From Paenibacillus sp. FSL R7-0337 (GTDB lineage Bacteria > Bacillota > Bacilli > Paenibacillales > Paenibacillaceae), in contig NZ_CP150218.1 of NCBI RefSeq assembly GCF_037969875.1, positions 3,100,001-3,164,000 of the forward strand: a stretch of DNA of 64,000 nt, read 5' to 3'. This document shows positions 9,399 to 17,944 of the stretch, piece after piece. The number at the start of each line of letters is the position of its first letter. The stretch's first letter is position 1. The notes beneath the pieces are model-generated. The model saw nothing but the letters and a program-made list of their open reading frames with translations, made no database searches and was not told where the DNA came from. Both the position numbers and the translations under genes were made by a program.

Positions 9399-10567
9399 TC
9401 CTTATCGGTTCCTTTCTTCAGCGAGATCCAGACTAGGCATTTATCGTCATCCCGGTCCGCGTTAACAGGCTCGCTCAGGAATGCAGCGCGCACCAGGTCT
9501 TCCTGCCAGTCATGCGTGGTATTCAAATGTCCGATCATGAATTGCAGCTGCTCCTCCTGACCGCCCTCCACCATCTCCAAGAGGCCGTCCGTGAACAGCA
9601 CCAGGTGCCCCTCATCCTCATAGCTCAGGCTCTGCTGCTGGATATCGATCCGGTCAAACAGTCCGACAGGGTGGCAGTTGCTCTCAAGCAGTACCGGGGT
9701 CTTAGCGTCCCCTTCAAAGAACAGCGCCGGCGGATGCCCGGCATTCACATAATTAATCCGCTTCATGCGGGTATCAATGACAAGATAAATAGCCGTGAAA
9801 TAATACTGAACCAGCTGCTTCTCAATATAGAGCTGGTTAAACCGTCTGTTCAGCTCCTGAATGACTTTCTCCGGCTCCACATACGTAGTTACGGTATCCT
9901 TCAGTACAGAGGCCAGGAACATGCAGAACAGGGAAGACGAGATACCGTGGCCCATCATATCCAGCAGAATGACAGCATAACGCCCGTCTCCCAGCGGATA
10001 CCACGCATACAGATCTCCGGCCAGCTCGAAGGAAGGCTGATAGATGGCATGCACCTCCAAGGTCTCCTCGGCCAGCGGCAGACTGAGTACCGCATTCTGC
10101 ACCAGGGCAGCCAGCTTCAGTTCATCCTGTATCCGCTGGTCCCGCTCCTTATGCCAGTCCTTCTCGCGCTTCAGCCGCAGCGCCAAGCGGATACGGGCCA
10201 TCAGCTCCACCTTGTTGATCGGCTTCGTCACATAATCCACCGCTCCGGCATCCAGCGCCTCGGCGAGCTTCTTAGAGTCACCTACAGCCGTAACCATAAT
10301 AATAGGAATATCCTTCAGATGCTCGTATTGCTGAACCACACGGCAGGCTTCAATCCCATCCATTTCCGGCATCATCATATCCAGCAGAATCAGGTCCACA
10401 TCGGATGGACGGGGCTGTGCGTTCTCTTCCCCTGCACCGACGCCGAGCAGCTTCAACATATCTATAGCGGACGAAGCCGTTATGAAATTCCGGTAATCTT
10501 CCTTCTTGAGGATCTCACGGATAATAATTACATTGGTAGGATTGTCGTCTACGATTAATATTCTCAA
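9395..10567 (-). CDS. Response regulator with PP2C/SpoIIE phosphatase output (RsbY/RsbU-like)
   Basis: The 390-residue protein has a receiver domain (1-130, D63 in LLDMMMPEMDG, K in TKPINK), a short coiled linker (about 130-160) and a PP2C-type serine phosphatase domain (about 175-385). Metal-binding acidic motifs are visible as ELAGDLYAW, VILLDMMGHG and LFTDGLLEM. In this family phosphorylation of the receiver activates dephosphorylation of RsbV-P, which releases SigB. The start is TTG 10567 with GAGGTG upstream; an ATG start is not available near it. It is the first gene of the signalling operon and couples to the kinase by an ATGA overlap. Confidence 0.88.
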   Translation of the reverse strand: MRILIVDDNPTNVIIIREILKKEDYRNFITASSAIDMLKLLGVGAGEENAQPRPSDVDLILLDMMMPEMDGIEACRVVQQYEHLKDIPIIMVTAVGDSKKLAEALDAGAVDYVTKPINKVELMARIRLALRLKREKDWHKERDQRIQDELKLAALVQNAVLSLPLAEETLEVHAIYQPSFELAGDLYAWYPLGDGRYAVILLDMMGHGISSSLFCMFLASVLKDTVTTYVEPEKVIQELNRRFNQLYIEKQLVQYYFTAIYLVIDTRMKRINYVNAGHPPALFFEGDAKTPVLLESNCHPVGLFDRIDIQQQSLSYEDEGHLVLFTDGLLEMVEGGQEEQLQFMIGHLNTTHDWQEDLVRAAFLSEPVNADRDDDKCLVWISLKKGTDKE

Positions 10568-10697
10568 GCTTCTTCACCTCACGCGAATAGTGTTAAGACT
10601 ATGAACCCGCAACTCTATCGTTCTATCATACGATATTTATACGGCCTGTTACCATCCAGCTAGATATTGGCATAAAACAGGTTCCGGCTTCAACAAA

Positions 10698-10740
10698 GTA
10701 ACCTCCAGCTCCACTACATACTAGTGGGACTGGAGGTTAC
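10698..10740 (-). terminator. Terminator downstream of the YflT-like gene
   Basis: GTAACCTCCAG (10698-10708) pairs with CTGGAGGTTAC (10730-10740), with a second inner stem CCACTA/TAGTGG. On the minus strand TTTGTTG follows. It isolates the YflT-like gene from the signalling operon. Confidence 0.6.
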
Positions 10741-10778
10741 GCTATTGTACTATTGAGGTCAACGAAGCTGACCCGCGA

Positions 10779-11126
10779 TTATTGTGGGTTTCTTTTGGCA
10801 ATGACCAGAACCTTGCCTGTATCAAGCTCTTTCTCATAAAAGGCCGCCTCCGCTGCGCTGAAGCCCAGTGAAGTAATCTTGAAGCGTAAAGCGTCGCCAC
10901 GCGAACGGAAGAGGTTGGCAATGGCACCGAACAGCCCTTCTTCGCTCAGCCCCACTTCATTAGAATCTGCGGCGTCTACGATACGTCCTTCGCGGTCTTC
11001 ATCATGACTGATCACATAAAGATCCTCTCTGGTGTAGCCGCTGCTACGGAGCCGATTCACTTCTTCTATTGCCTGAACGCCGTTCTCCAGCAGCTTGGCA
11101 TAAGCCTGTGTACCAGTTGAATCCAT
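10779..11126 (-). CDS. General stress protein, YflT-like (GSP17M family)
   Basis: 115 residues, soluble, with an N-terminal GVQAIEEVNRLRSSGYTREDLYVIS segment typical of the YflT domain, followed by an acidic middle and LFRSRGDALRFKITSLGFS. In B. subtilis yflT is a SigB-dependent stress gene; the molecular role of the domain is unknown. The start was placed at ATG 11126 because AGGAGAG lies 7 nt upstream; the ATG at 11144 has no ribosome site. Its place next to the SigB control locus agrees with stress induction, but I could not find a good SigB promoter in the 90 bp upstream. Confidence 0.75.
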   Translation of the reverse strand: MDSTGTQAYAKLLENGVQAIEEVNRLRSSGYTREDLYVISHDEDREGRIVDAADSNEVGLSEEGLFGAIANLFRSRGDALRFKITSLGFSAAEAAFYEKELDTGKVLVIAKRNPQ

Positions 11127-11217
11127 GAAATCACTCTCCTTCATAATGAATAAGGCCTAGCCACCGGTATAGATGACTGACCCTTCATTAACCAAAATCG
11201 CCGAACTTGAATCAGCT

Positions 11218-11754
11218 TCAGAAGGAATAAGCATCGAACAAATCCAAGCCGTCCCATTCGCCGCTCTCCATATTCCGGTAGATCTTGAGCGCGGCCTCTC
11301 CTCTAATATAAACATCCCCATCCTCAGCTTCAAAATCAGGCGTTCCCAGCATATCCTGCACGTTCATAGTCTGCGGATGGAGCACCTGCCCGTTAAGGCT
11401 CAGACCGTATCGCCCTGCCTGAGCAGGCGAAGCATGTACATAGAGGACCACACTGCCGCATACTCCCGCCGAGATATCGGCATATTGATATTCAAGGCAG
11501 CCCGCCCAAGGATCTTCTGCAATCTGCTGAGGCGTTCCCTTGGCCTGCAGCAGCTCCTTTTCCGTCATATATAAGCTAATACCGGACAAGGAATCGAAGC
11601 TGCTTATGTAGGGATCGGCAACTGCGCTATGCTCGTAGGCGAACATTGCCGGCAGCTGTGCGGCAGTACCGGGAGCGGGCGAAACCGTCTCTCCTTGCGG
11701 CGGTGCAGATATGAAGGGAGCAAGAAGACTAAGCAAGAGAATAACCATTTTCAT
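11218..11754 (-). CDS. Secreted protein of unknown function
   Basis: 178 residues. A short hydrophobic signal-like N-terminus (MKMVILLLSLLAPFISA) is followed by a Pro/Ala-rich stretch, then a region of about 110 residues with LYMTEKELLQAKGTPQQI, which resembles the helix-then-GxP pattern of small BLIP/SmpA-type folds. There are two cysteines (CLEYQYADISAGVC) 14 residues apart that could form a disulfide outside the cell. I do not recognise a family with certainty. It lies between the YflT-like and DUF948 genes and has no visible hairpin separating it from either. Confidence 0.55.
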   Translation of the reverse strand: MKMVILLLSLLAPFISAPPQGETVSPAPGTAAQLPAMFAYEHSAVADPYISSFDSLSGISLYMTEKELLQAKGTPQQIAEDPWAGCLEYQYADISAGVCGSVVLYVHASPAQAGRYGLSLNGQVLHPQTMNVQDMLGTPDFEAEDGDVYIRGEAALKIYRNMESGEWDGLDLFDAYSF

Positions 11755-11825
11755 AAGGGTTCCCGCCTTTCATGAGCTGGTATTGCCCCGTCCTGTGCAC
11801 CGCCGTATATCATTCCATCAAGGTA

Positions 11826-12332
11826 TTAGTGGCGGAATTTCTGCCAGATCGCGGCGGCTGCATCCACGCCTTTGAGGGCTGTAGCAACCTTGCCCTTAGA
11901 TTTGCTTGAACTCACTGCCTCATAGGATTGTACAGTTCTCTCCTCGGCTGGTGTTAACGGGGCTTCTGCGATAGATACGGATTTTGCCTTATCCTTCAGT
12001 TCACGTGATTTACGGAATTTCTCGATTACCGTTACCGATACCTGCTTCACGGTCAATGTCAGCTCGTTCATGACATCGCCCAGATTCTTCACGGAATCCA
12101 CGATCGGGTCAATCTTCTGAATTTTGCCCTGGACATCGGCAGTGATGTCATTGGCATGCCGGACTGTTGTTTTCACTTCATAGGTAAGCTCATCGATAGT
12201 CTTCTGAACCTCCTGCAGCGTCTGGCTGACCTTGTCGAGCGAGTCCTTCGCTGATTTCAAGGTTTTGATTAAGAAGAATACGAGTACTGCAAAGGCAATA
12301 GCAGCCAGTGCTACGCTAAGTTCAATGATCAT
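11826..12332 (-). CDS. DUF948 membrane protein (YtxG-like general stress protein)
   Basis: The 168-residue protein has one N-terminal transmembrane helix (about 3-25, IELSVALAAIAFAVLVFFLI). A long amphipathic coiled coil follows to about 110 (SLDKVSQTLQEVQKTIDELTYEVKTTV and similar heptads), then a Lys/Ser-rich tail. This is the DUF948 layout, as in YtxG of B. subtilis, where it is a stress/starvation protein of unknown mechanism. A SigB-like promoter lies 60-90 bp upstream (12393-12418), so SigB control is directly suggested. Confidence 0.8.
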   Translation of the reverse strand: MIIELSVALAAIAFAVLVFFLIKTLKSAKDSLDKVSQTLQEVQKTIDELTYEVKTTVRHANDITADVQGKIQKIDPIVDSVKNLGDVMNELTLTVKQVSVTVIEKFRKSRELKDKAKSVSIAEAPLTPAEERTVQSYEAVSSSKSKGKVATALKGVDAAAAIWQKFRH

Positions 12333-12392
12333 AGTGGATAACCCCTTCCAAAGTGTTTAAATTGTCAGTTTACCCTGTGTGATACTGCATAG

Positions 12393-12418
12393 TTACCCTT
12401 ACAGAATTCGGCCGAAAC
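12393..12418 (-). promoter_or_regulatory. SigB-type promoter of the DUF948 gene
   Basis: Minus strand GTTTCG (12413-12418), 14-nt spacer, GGGTAA (12393-12398). Spacing is identical to the rsbV promoter. The leader would be about 55 nt. Confidence 0.6.
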
Positions 12419-12520
12419 AAAGGCCAAGTCCCTGGAATCCTCTTCCTTTCCTCCCTGTTTCAAATGGATAAGCCCCGTTTAAACAATGATTACATCAATG
12501 CACAGAAAGGATGACATCTC

Positions 12521-12688
12521 ATGCTAAGATGGTCTATAATTCTGCTGGTAGTGGCCCTGATTGCCGGTATCTTCGGATTCTTCAACATTGTGGCGGCAGC
12601 CGTCGGCATCGCCAAAGTATTGTTCTACATCTTCCTGATCCTCTTCGTGGTCTCACTCTTTATGGGACGCAGGGGACGATCAATGTAG
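12521..12688 (+). CDS. DUF1328 small membrane protein (YtjA-like)
   Basis: 55 residues: MLRWSIILLVVALIAGIFGF, then FNIVAAAVGIAKVLFYIFLI and a basic end GRRGRSM. Two hydrophobic helices separated by a short turn and the MLRW start are typical of DUF1328, a family of tiny membrane proteins often linked to envelope or general stress. AAAGGATG lies upstream of the ATG. It is divergent from the DUF948 gene, with which it shares a 188-bp region. Confidence 0.8.
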   Translation: MLRWSIILLVVALIAGIFGFFNIVAAAVGIAKVLFYIFLILFVVSLFMGRRGRSM

Positions 12689-12727
12689 GCAAGCATACCA
12701 TTAACTGCCGGCCAGGCAGTGCTCAAG

Positions 12728-12759
12728 GCCCGGAGGTCTCCGTCAGGAAACCTCCGGGC
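12728..12759 (+). terminator. Terminator of the DUF1328 gene
   Basis: GCCCGGAGGT (12728-12737) and ACCTCCGGGC (12750-12759) are perfect 10-bp arms, followed by TTCTTGC. The remaining bases to 12966 hold only the leader of the next gene. Confidence 0.65.
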
Positions 12760-12966
12760 TTCTTGCTGCCCTTCAAAAAGTATAGGCCTTTCCGCTCAGA
12801 TTGTCATCGGTGATTCTGACCGGAATGAAGCGTCACCCGTCAAGCTGGACAAGAAGAATAAAATTTCTTGCTTACGCTGGTTCATTCAATGCAAATTATG
12901 TTTACATCCATATTAGCACAGCATGAACATAGAAAATCACACCAACATACCTAGGAGGAATCATCG

Positions 12967-13374
12967 ATGAAAAAATTAGCCAGTTTAACAGTAGCAATGG
13001 GTCTTATGGCTTCCTTGGCAGCAACAGCTTCTGCGGCTGAGGTAACAACAGGGACAACAGCAACTACCAAAACCACTTCTTCTGATGCAGTAACTACTGT
13101 AACCGGAGCGACTTACCTGAATCCGGCAGCTCCGGTCATTACGCCAGCTGACATCAAGCCGGCAACTCCTCAGATCATTCTGACCAAGATCACAGCATTC
13201 CATCTTTCTATGGGAAGCATGGCAACCCCTGCTGGTTGGCTGAGTGCACAGACTGTTGATACTACTGGTGTGATTATGACTGACGCAATGGGCAACGAAT
13301 GGAGAGAAGTCTACACTTGGCTGGGTAAAGCATGGATCAAGGTTCCTTCCTCCGCATACGTAATCAATCCATAA
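12967..13374 (+). CDS. Secreted protein of unknown function
   Basis: 135 residues with a classical signal peptide (MKKLASLTVAMGLMASLAAT, cleavage after ASA at about 23). A Thr-rich segment (about 25-50) follows, then a compact C-terminal part with LTKITAFHLSMGSM and EWREVYTWLGKAWIKVP. AGGAGG lies upstream of the ATG. No cysteines are present and no family is recognised. It is transcribed alone, toward a terminator at 13448-13484. Confidence 0.65.
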   Translation: MKKLASLTVAMGLMASLAATASAAEVTTGTTATTKTTSSDAVTTVTGATYLNPAAPVITPADIKPATPQIILTKITAFHLSMGSMATPAGWLSAQTVDTTGVIMTDAMGNEWREVYTWLGKAWIKVPSSAYVINP

Positions 13375-13447
13375 GCGACTCGACACATAAGAGTCATAGC
13401 TGCTCCACTCATATGCTGCAGCTATGACTCAACCGGTGTACCCTGAC

Positions 13448-13484
13448 AAGGCCCGTGGACGCCAATCCAAACGGCCTTTTTTTT
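13448..13484 (+). terminator. Terminator of the secreted-protein gene
   Basis: AAGGCC (13448-13453) and GGCCTT (13473-13478) with an eight-T run at 13477-13484. The stem is short but the T tract is strong. Confidence 0.55.
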
Positions 13485-13504
13485 GTATCTAATGACAATA
13501 AAAA

Positions 13505-13546
13505 GGGTTATCCCTTCAGTAGAAGATTCTACTGAAGGGATAACCC
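13505..13546 (-). terminator. Strong terminator of the NlpC/P60 gene
   Basis: Perfect 20-bp arms (13505-13524 and 13527-13546, GGGTTATCCCTTCAGTAGAA and its complement) with only 2 nt between them. On the minus strand TTTTTATTG follows. Confidence 0.8.
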
Positions 13547-13622
13547 CGAAATACACCCGCTTGTAGTTCACCCGTCACAAACTTGTACTGCCTGTCGCTT
13601 CTTGCTGTCCTAGCTGTATATA

Positions 13623-14714
13623 TTAGCGGATGACCGAGCCTCCGTACAGGAAACGGTTCATCCAAGAAGCGCTAAGATTATCTACTCTTACACCGCCGGA
13701 GCTTACTGAATAGGTATGCAGCAGCTTCCCGTCACCCAAATACATGGCGACATGTGTAATTCTTGCCGTATACTTATTGATTCCGGCATACGCAGAGGGA
13801 GAAGTTCCTTTATAATCCATGAAGAACATCAAATCGCCGCGCTTCAAGCCGGATACATCCGTAACTACACCACTGTTCTGCTTGACCCAGTCCCCTTGCT
13901 GCCGGGAATCGGCAGGCAGCTTCAAGTCCGCTGCATCCATGAAGATCTGGCGGATGAAATCCGAGCAGTCGAAGGTACTCGTATCATTACGGCTGGAGCC
14001 AAATTCATATGGCGTCCCCAGATAGCCCATCCCCGCTGCGATCACACGTTCAATCACAGCCGTCTGCCCGGCTGTAGGTACAGGTACCGGTGCTGGTGTT
14101 GGAACAGGCGCCGGTGTCTGAACAGGTACCGGTGTTGGAGCTGGAGTGGCTGGAGCAGACGGCGATGAAGCGCCCGCTGAAATATATTGATCGGATGAGC
14201 TTGTATAACCCACCGTCCCATTTGCCGTTTTTATTTTGTACCAATAGCTGTTAGTCTCTTCAAGAATGGTTACCTGGTCATTCTTATAGAGATATCCAAC
14301 CACTTGACCACTGGTTGCAGGGGTCTCCCTTACACGGACTGTGGCCTGAATCACCGCTGTCCGGGACGCAGGTGCAGAAACCGTAGCCAACCGGATATAG
14401 GAATCTCCCGAGCTCATATACCCCACAATTCCCTCTGCAGTTCTTACTTTGTACCAGTAGCTGTTCGCAGCTTCCAGAATAACTACCTGATCGCCTTTAT
14501 TAAGATATTTCAGTACCGTACTGCTGGTAGACGGATCTGTACGCAGCCGGACTGAAGCTTCAATGATGCCAGTCTGCCCGGTGGACGCCGCCAGCATTGT
14601 AATCGAAGAATCAGTTGCAGCGAAGACCTGTCCCGGACTGAACACTCCCAAGGATAATGCCAGTGAAGCGGAAACCCATAGCGATGCTGTAAATTTCTTG
14701 CGTGATACGATCAT
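13623..14714 (-). CDS. Secreted NlpC/P60 peptidoglycan hydrolase with two SH3 domains
   Basis: 363 residues. Signal peptide 1-33 (cleavage after VFA). Bacterial SH3 domains lie at about 47-110 and 117-180 (paired motifs SYWYKVRTAEGIVGYMSS and SYWYKIKTANGTVGYTSS). A Pro-rich linker (185-214, PAPTPVPVQ type) leads to the NlpC/P60 domain (about 220-363) with catalytic C250 in FDCSDFIRQ, H321 in ITHVAMYLGDG and H333 in LLHTYS. It should cut peptide stems of peptidoglycan outside the membrane while the SH3 domains bind the wall. It is monocistronic, with its own TATAAT box and a strong terminator. Confidence 0.9.
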   Translation of the reverse strand: MIVSRKKFTASLWVSASLALSLGVFSPGQVFAATDSSITMLAASTGQTGIIEASVRLRTDPSTSSTVLKYLNKGDQVVILEAANSYWYKVRTAEGIVGYMSSGDSYIRLATVSAPASRTAVIQATVRVRETPATSGQVVGYLYKNDQVTILEETNSYWYKIKTANGTVGYTSSSDQYISAGASSPSAPATPAPTPVPVQTPAPVPTPAPVPVPTAGQTAVIERVIAAGMGYLGTPYEFGSSRNDTSTFDCSDFIRQIFMDAADLKLPADSRQQGDWVKQNSGVVTDVSGLKRGDLMFFMDYKGTSPSAYAGINKYTARITHVAMYLGDGKLLHTYSVSSGGVRVDNLSASWMNRFLYGGSVIR

Positions 14715-14784
14715 AGCGTTCCCCCGCTTAACGTATTAAGAAATTCAACAACGTCGCGCGCTACGTTTGTTGCTTTCTGCCCTC

Positions 14785-14790
14785 ATTATA
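14785..14790 (-). promoter_or_regulatory. Candidate -10 box of the NlpC/P60 gene
   Basis: TATAAT on the minus strand, 71 nt before the start codon. No good -35 is seen at 17 nt. The leader between it and the gene can fold (CAACAAACGT with ACGTTGTTG), which might affect translation. Confidence 0.4.
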
Positions 14791-14926
14791 GGCTGGCCCG
14801 GGATTTGGAACATGCTCCAAATTTCACAAAAAACCTTTCCATCTTATGGTAACATACAGGTCTATAGTCGCGATTCCTCCTTGGATTTGGTGGAAATTAC
14901 AGCTAACTAGGAGAAATCATGGAATG

Positions 14927-15796
14927 TTAATCCTTGGGCTCCACGTGAACTTGCACATGCATGATGTTATGCAGCTTGGTCATCCGCTCTTCAATCGAGT
15001 CGCTGATCTCATGCCCTTCCATGACCGTCATGCGGGCATTCACCTCCACGACTACATCCACCAGTACATGATTGCCGTGTACACGGGCCTTCAAATCCTT
15101 GATGCCCTCCACACCTGGTGTCCGGGCAATGGTGCTGCGCAGGTCCAGCAGCTTATCTTCGTCAAAGCCGTCAGTGAGGCGGTACGTGGAATCACGGAAA
15201 ATATCCCAGGCTGTCTTGATAATCAGCAAGCCGACTCCGATGGCAGCAGCCGAATCGATCCACGGCAGTCCGAACTGCGCTCCTACAATCCCTATTGCGG
15301 CCCCTACGCTTACAATAGCATCCGAGAAATTATCCTTAGCAGCAGCCATCAGCGCATGGTTATTAATTTGCTCGGCCAGGCGCTTGTTATATATATATAC
15401 CCCCATCATCGCTACGGCACACACCAGTGCAACACCGGCAGACCAGAGCTGCGGCGTGGCCTTCTCCCCCCCGAACAGCGAACGCACCGCCTCCACAATA
15501 ACCTGAATGCCCACCAGCGCCATAATAAAAGAGGCCATCAGCGCCGCAATCGTCTCGGCCCGGAAATGCCCGTAGGTATGATCGGAATCCGGCGGCTTCC
15601 GGGAGATGCGCAGCCCGATCAGCACAGCCAGCGAGGCCACAATATCGGTTAGATTGTTGAAACCGTCTGCCAGGAGTGCACTGGAGGCGAACAGGTAGCC
15701 GCAGACCAGCTTAAAGGCGGACAAAATCACATATGCAGCGATACTGACCAGCGCACCCTTTTCACCCTTGCGAATATCTTCATAAATATCAGTCAT
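14927..15796 (-). CDS. Cation diffusion facilitator transporter, probably manganese type
   Basis: 289 residues with about six transmembrane helices in the first 200 and a soluble C-terminal domain (KDLKARVHGNHVLVDVVVEV, IMHVQVHVEPKD) typical of CDF exporters. The helix II signature reads LLADGFNNLTDIVASLAVLI and is followed by SDHTYGHFRAETIAAL. The Asn-rich form of the site resembles the B. subtilis manganese exporters MneP/MneS more than zinc exporters, which have HxxxD; the metal is therefore inference. ATG 15796 with GAGGGG upstream is preferred to a start 10 codons earlier. It stands alone. Confidence 0.82.
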   Translation of the reverse strand: MTDIYEDIRKGEKGALVSIAAYVILSAFKLVCGYLFASSALLADGFNNLTDIVASLAVLIGLRISRKPPDSDHTYGHFRAETIAALMASFIMALVGIQVIVEAVRSLFGGEKATPQLWSAGVALVCAVAMMGVYIYNKRLAEQINNHALMAAAKDNFSDAIVSVGAAIGIVGAQFGLPWIDSAAAIGVGLLIIKTAWDIFRDSTYRLTDGFDEDKLLDLRSTIARTPGVEGIKDLKARVHGNHVLVDVVVEVNARMTVMEGHEISDSIEERMTKLHNIMHVQVHVEPKD

Positions 15797-15926
15797 CTCT
15801 GCCCCTCTTCCCCATCCCTGCCGCATAAATACAGGAAAACTTTCTTTGAGTTATTCTTGCCCTTGTAGCAGCATTTAAAAACATTTAGAATAAGGAAAAG
15901 GACTTGCTGCCTAAGGGGGTAACATA

Positions 15927-16112
15927 ATGAGCGAGAACAATGAGAAACCAAAAATTAATTTGGCTGATGCCATCCGCCAGAAGCTGGAGCAGAAGAAACA
16001 GCATGCTTCGGGAAAACCGGGTTCAACCTTTCAGGCCGGCTCCGCGAAGCCGCTGAAAAGCCAGAATAACAAGAAGCCTAACAATCAGCGCCGCCGGACT
16101 GGCGGGTCTTAG
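15927..16112 (+). CDS. Small basic protein of unknown function
   Basis: 61 residues, very rich in Lys, Gln and Asn (INLADAIRQKLEQKKQHASG, tail NNKKPNNQRRRTGGS). No signal peptide, membrane segment or cysteine. The good ribosome site (AAGGGGGT, 8 nt before ATG) and the terminator directly after it support a real gene. The basic, disordered composition would allow nucleic-acid or ribosome binding, but that is speculation. Confidence 0.55.
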   Translation: MSENNEKPKINLADAIRQKLEQKKQHASGKPGSTFQAGSAKPLKSQNNKKPNNQRRRTGGS

Positions 16113-16142
16113 ACTTCCAGGTTGTTGTATATTGTGAACATA

Positions 16143-16180
16143 AACGGCTGCGTTATCCCTCCGGGGACGACGCAGCCGTT
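16143..16180 (+). terminator. Terminator of the small basic protein gene
   Basis: AACGGCTGCGT (16143-16153) and ACGCAGCCGTT (16170-16180) form an 11-bp stem followed by TTTCAT. The convergent ABC-F gene ends 44 bp further on and may also use it. Confidence 0.65.
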
Positions 16181-16223
16181 TTCATATGAACTCATAACCG
16201 TTCATTCTGTCTATATCTGATTC

Positions 16224-17849
16224 TTAAGCCTCAACAGGGTACATCCGGGCCCGCATTTCCTTGATCTCCGGGTTCTCCAGATACTCGTCATAGCTCATCG
16301 TACGGTCAATGATGCCAGCCGGAGTAATCTCAATGATGCGGTTGGCGATCGTCTGGATGAACTGATGGTCATGGGAGGTGAACAGGATCGTGCCGTCAAA
16401 GTCAATCAGGCCGTTATTGAGCGCGGTGATCGATTCCAGGTCCAAGTGATTGGTAGGCTCATCGAACACAAGCACGTTCGCCCCGTTCAGCATCATCTTG
16501 GCCAGCATACAGCGGACCTTCTCGCCCCCGGACAATACGCTTGCCTTCTTCAGTGCTTCTTCGCCGGCGAACAGCATCCGGCCCAGGAAACCGCGCAGGA
16601 ATGTTTCGTCCTGATCCTTGGAATACTGGCGCAGCCACTCCACCAGGTTCATGTTCACCCCGTCAAAGTAGCTGGAGTTATCCTTCGGGAAATACGCCTG
16701 GGTGGTTGTCACTCCCCAAGTGTACTCGCCCGCATCTGCTTCATTCTCGCCCATAATCACATCGAACAGCAGGGATTTAGGCTGGGAATACGGTCCTACA
16801 AAAGCGATTTTATCTCCTTTGTTGACTACAAAGCTGACTTCATCCAGCAGCTTCTCGCCGTCCACAGCCTTGGTCAGGCCGCTAATCGTAAGCAGCTGCT
16901 TGCCGGCTTCACGCTCCGGCTTGAAGTTCAGGAACGGGTATTTACGGTTGGACGGACGGATGTCATCCAGGGTAATCTTCTCGAGCTGCTTCTTACGGGA
17001 AGTCGCCTGCTTCGATTTCGAGGCGTTGGCCGAGAAGCGCTGAATGAAGGCTTGCAGCTCCTTCATCTTGTCTTCCTTCTTCTTGTTCGAGTCGCGCTGC
17101 AGGGCCTGGGCCAATTGGCTGGACTCATACCAGAAGTCGTAGTTACCGACATACATCTGGATTTTGCCGAAATCAATGTCCGCAATATGCGTGCATACCT
17201 TGTTCAGGAAGTGACGGTCATGGGATACCACGATAACAGTGCCTTCGTAGTCCATGAGGAAGTTCTCCAGCCAGCCAATGGATTCAAGATCCAAATGGTT
17301 GGTAGGCTCATCGAGCAGCAGGTTGTTCGGACGTCCGAACAAAGCTTGGGCCAGCAGTACACGGACCTTCTCGTTGCCGCTGAGTTCGGCCATTTTCTTA
17401 TCATGCATCTCACGCATAATACCAAGGCCTATCAGCATTGCAGCCGCATCAGGCTCAGCATCCCAGCCGTTCAGCTCTGCGAACTCACCTTCAAGTTCAC
17501 CCGCACGAAGTCCATCCGCTTCAGTGAAGTCGCTCTTAGCGTACAGAGCATCCTTCTCCTTCATAATTTCATATAGCCGGGTATGGCCCATAATTACTGT
17601 CTCCAGCACCAGATGCTCATCATACTCGAAATGGTTCTGCTTGAGTATCGCCAGGCGTTCACCGGGTGTAATATGCACATCGCCGATGTTCGCTTCAATC
17701 TCTCCGGACAGAATCTTTAGAAAGGTCGATTTACCGGCGCCGTTCGCGCCAATCAGACCGTAACAGTTGCCGGGTGTGAATTTTATGTTTACGTCCTCAA
17801 ATAGTGCGCGTTTTCCGTAGCGGAGTGTTACGCCGCTTGTGCTAATCAT
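16224..17849 (-). CDS. ABC-F family ATPase (YkpA/YbiT type)
   Basis: 541 residues with two ABC ATPase domains and no membrane segment. Domain 1: Walker A GANGAGKST (about 33-41), signature LSGNEKVRVLLAQAL, Walker B LLLDEPTNHLDLES. Domain 2: signature LSGGEKVRCMLAKMML and Walker B VLVFDEPTNHLDLES; its Walker A is degenerate (GPYSQPKS). A charged linker (about 240-290, RDSNKKKEDKMKEL) joins them. ABC-F proteins act on ribosomes. The length and sequence fit the housekeeping YkpA/YbiT branch rather than the Vga/Msr resistance branch. It is transcribed alone. Confidence 0.88.
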   Translation of the reverse strand: MISTSGVTLRYGKRALFEDVNIKFTPGNCYGLIGANGAGKSTFLKILSGEIEANIGDVHITPGERLAILKQNHFEYDEHLVLETVIMGHTRLYEIMKEKDALYAKSDFTEADGLRAGELEGEFAELNGWDAEPDAAAMLIGLGIMREMHDKKMAELSGNEKVRVLLAQALFGRPNNLLLDEPTNHLDLESIGWLENFLMDYEGTVIVVSHDRHFLNKVCTHIADIDFGKIQMYVGNYDFWYESSQLAQALQRDSNKKKEDKMKELQAFIQRFSANASKSKQATSRKKQLEKITLDDIRPSNRKYPFLNFKPEREAGKQLLTISGLTKAVDGEKLLDEVSFVVNKGDKIAFVGPYSQPKSLLFDVIMGENEADAGEYTWGVTTTQAYFPKDNSSYFDGVNMNLVEWLRQYSKDQDETFLRGFLGRMLFAGEEALKKASVLSGGEKVRCMLAKMMLNGANVLVFDEPTNHLDLESITALNNGLIDFDGTILFTSHDHQFIQTIANRIIEITPAGIIDRTMSYDEYLENPEIKEMRARMYPVEA

Positions 17850-17944
17850 TAAGCATTACCATCCTTTTCACTTAGGTTCCGGCTCATTATAGCATAAAAT
17901 CAAGCAAAATGGCCCTTATTACGGCTCTTATTTAAGTAGAAGTG

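Noticed and set aside
11127..11217. SigB promoter for the YflT-like gene
   Set aside because: A GGGTCA is present on the minus strand but no GTTT-type -35 at the proper distance.
12457..12484. SigB promoter for the DUF1328 gene (GTTTCA and GTTTAA seen)
   Set aside because: No GGGTAT-like -10 at 12-15 nt from either sequence.
14715..14926. cyclic-di-AMP riboswitch before the NlpC/P60 gene
   Set aside because: Only a short GGGGGAA ribosome-site-like match; the remaining conserved blocks of that riboswitch are missing.
16224..17849. ABC-F gene as an antibiotic-resistance determinant
   Set aside because: Sequence and length fit the housekeeping YkpA/YbiT branch; no resistance-type leader or linker is seen.
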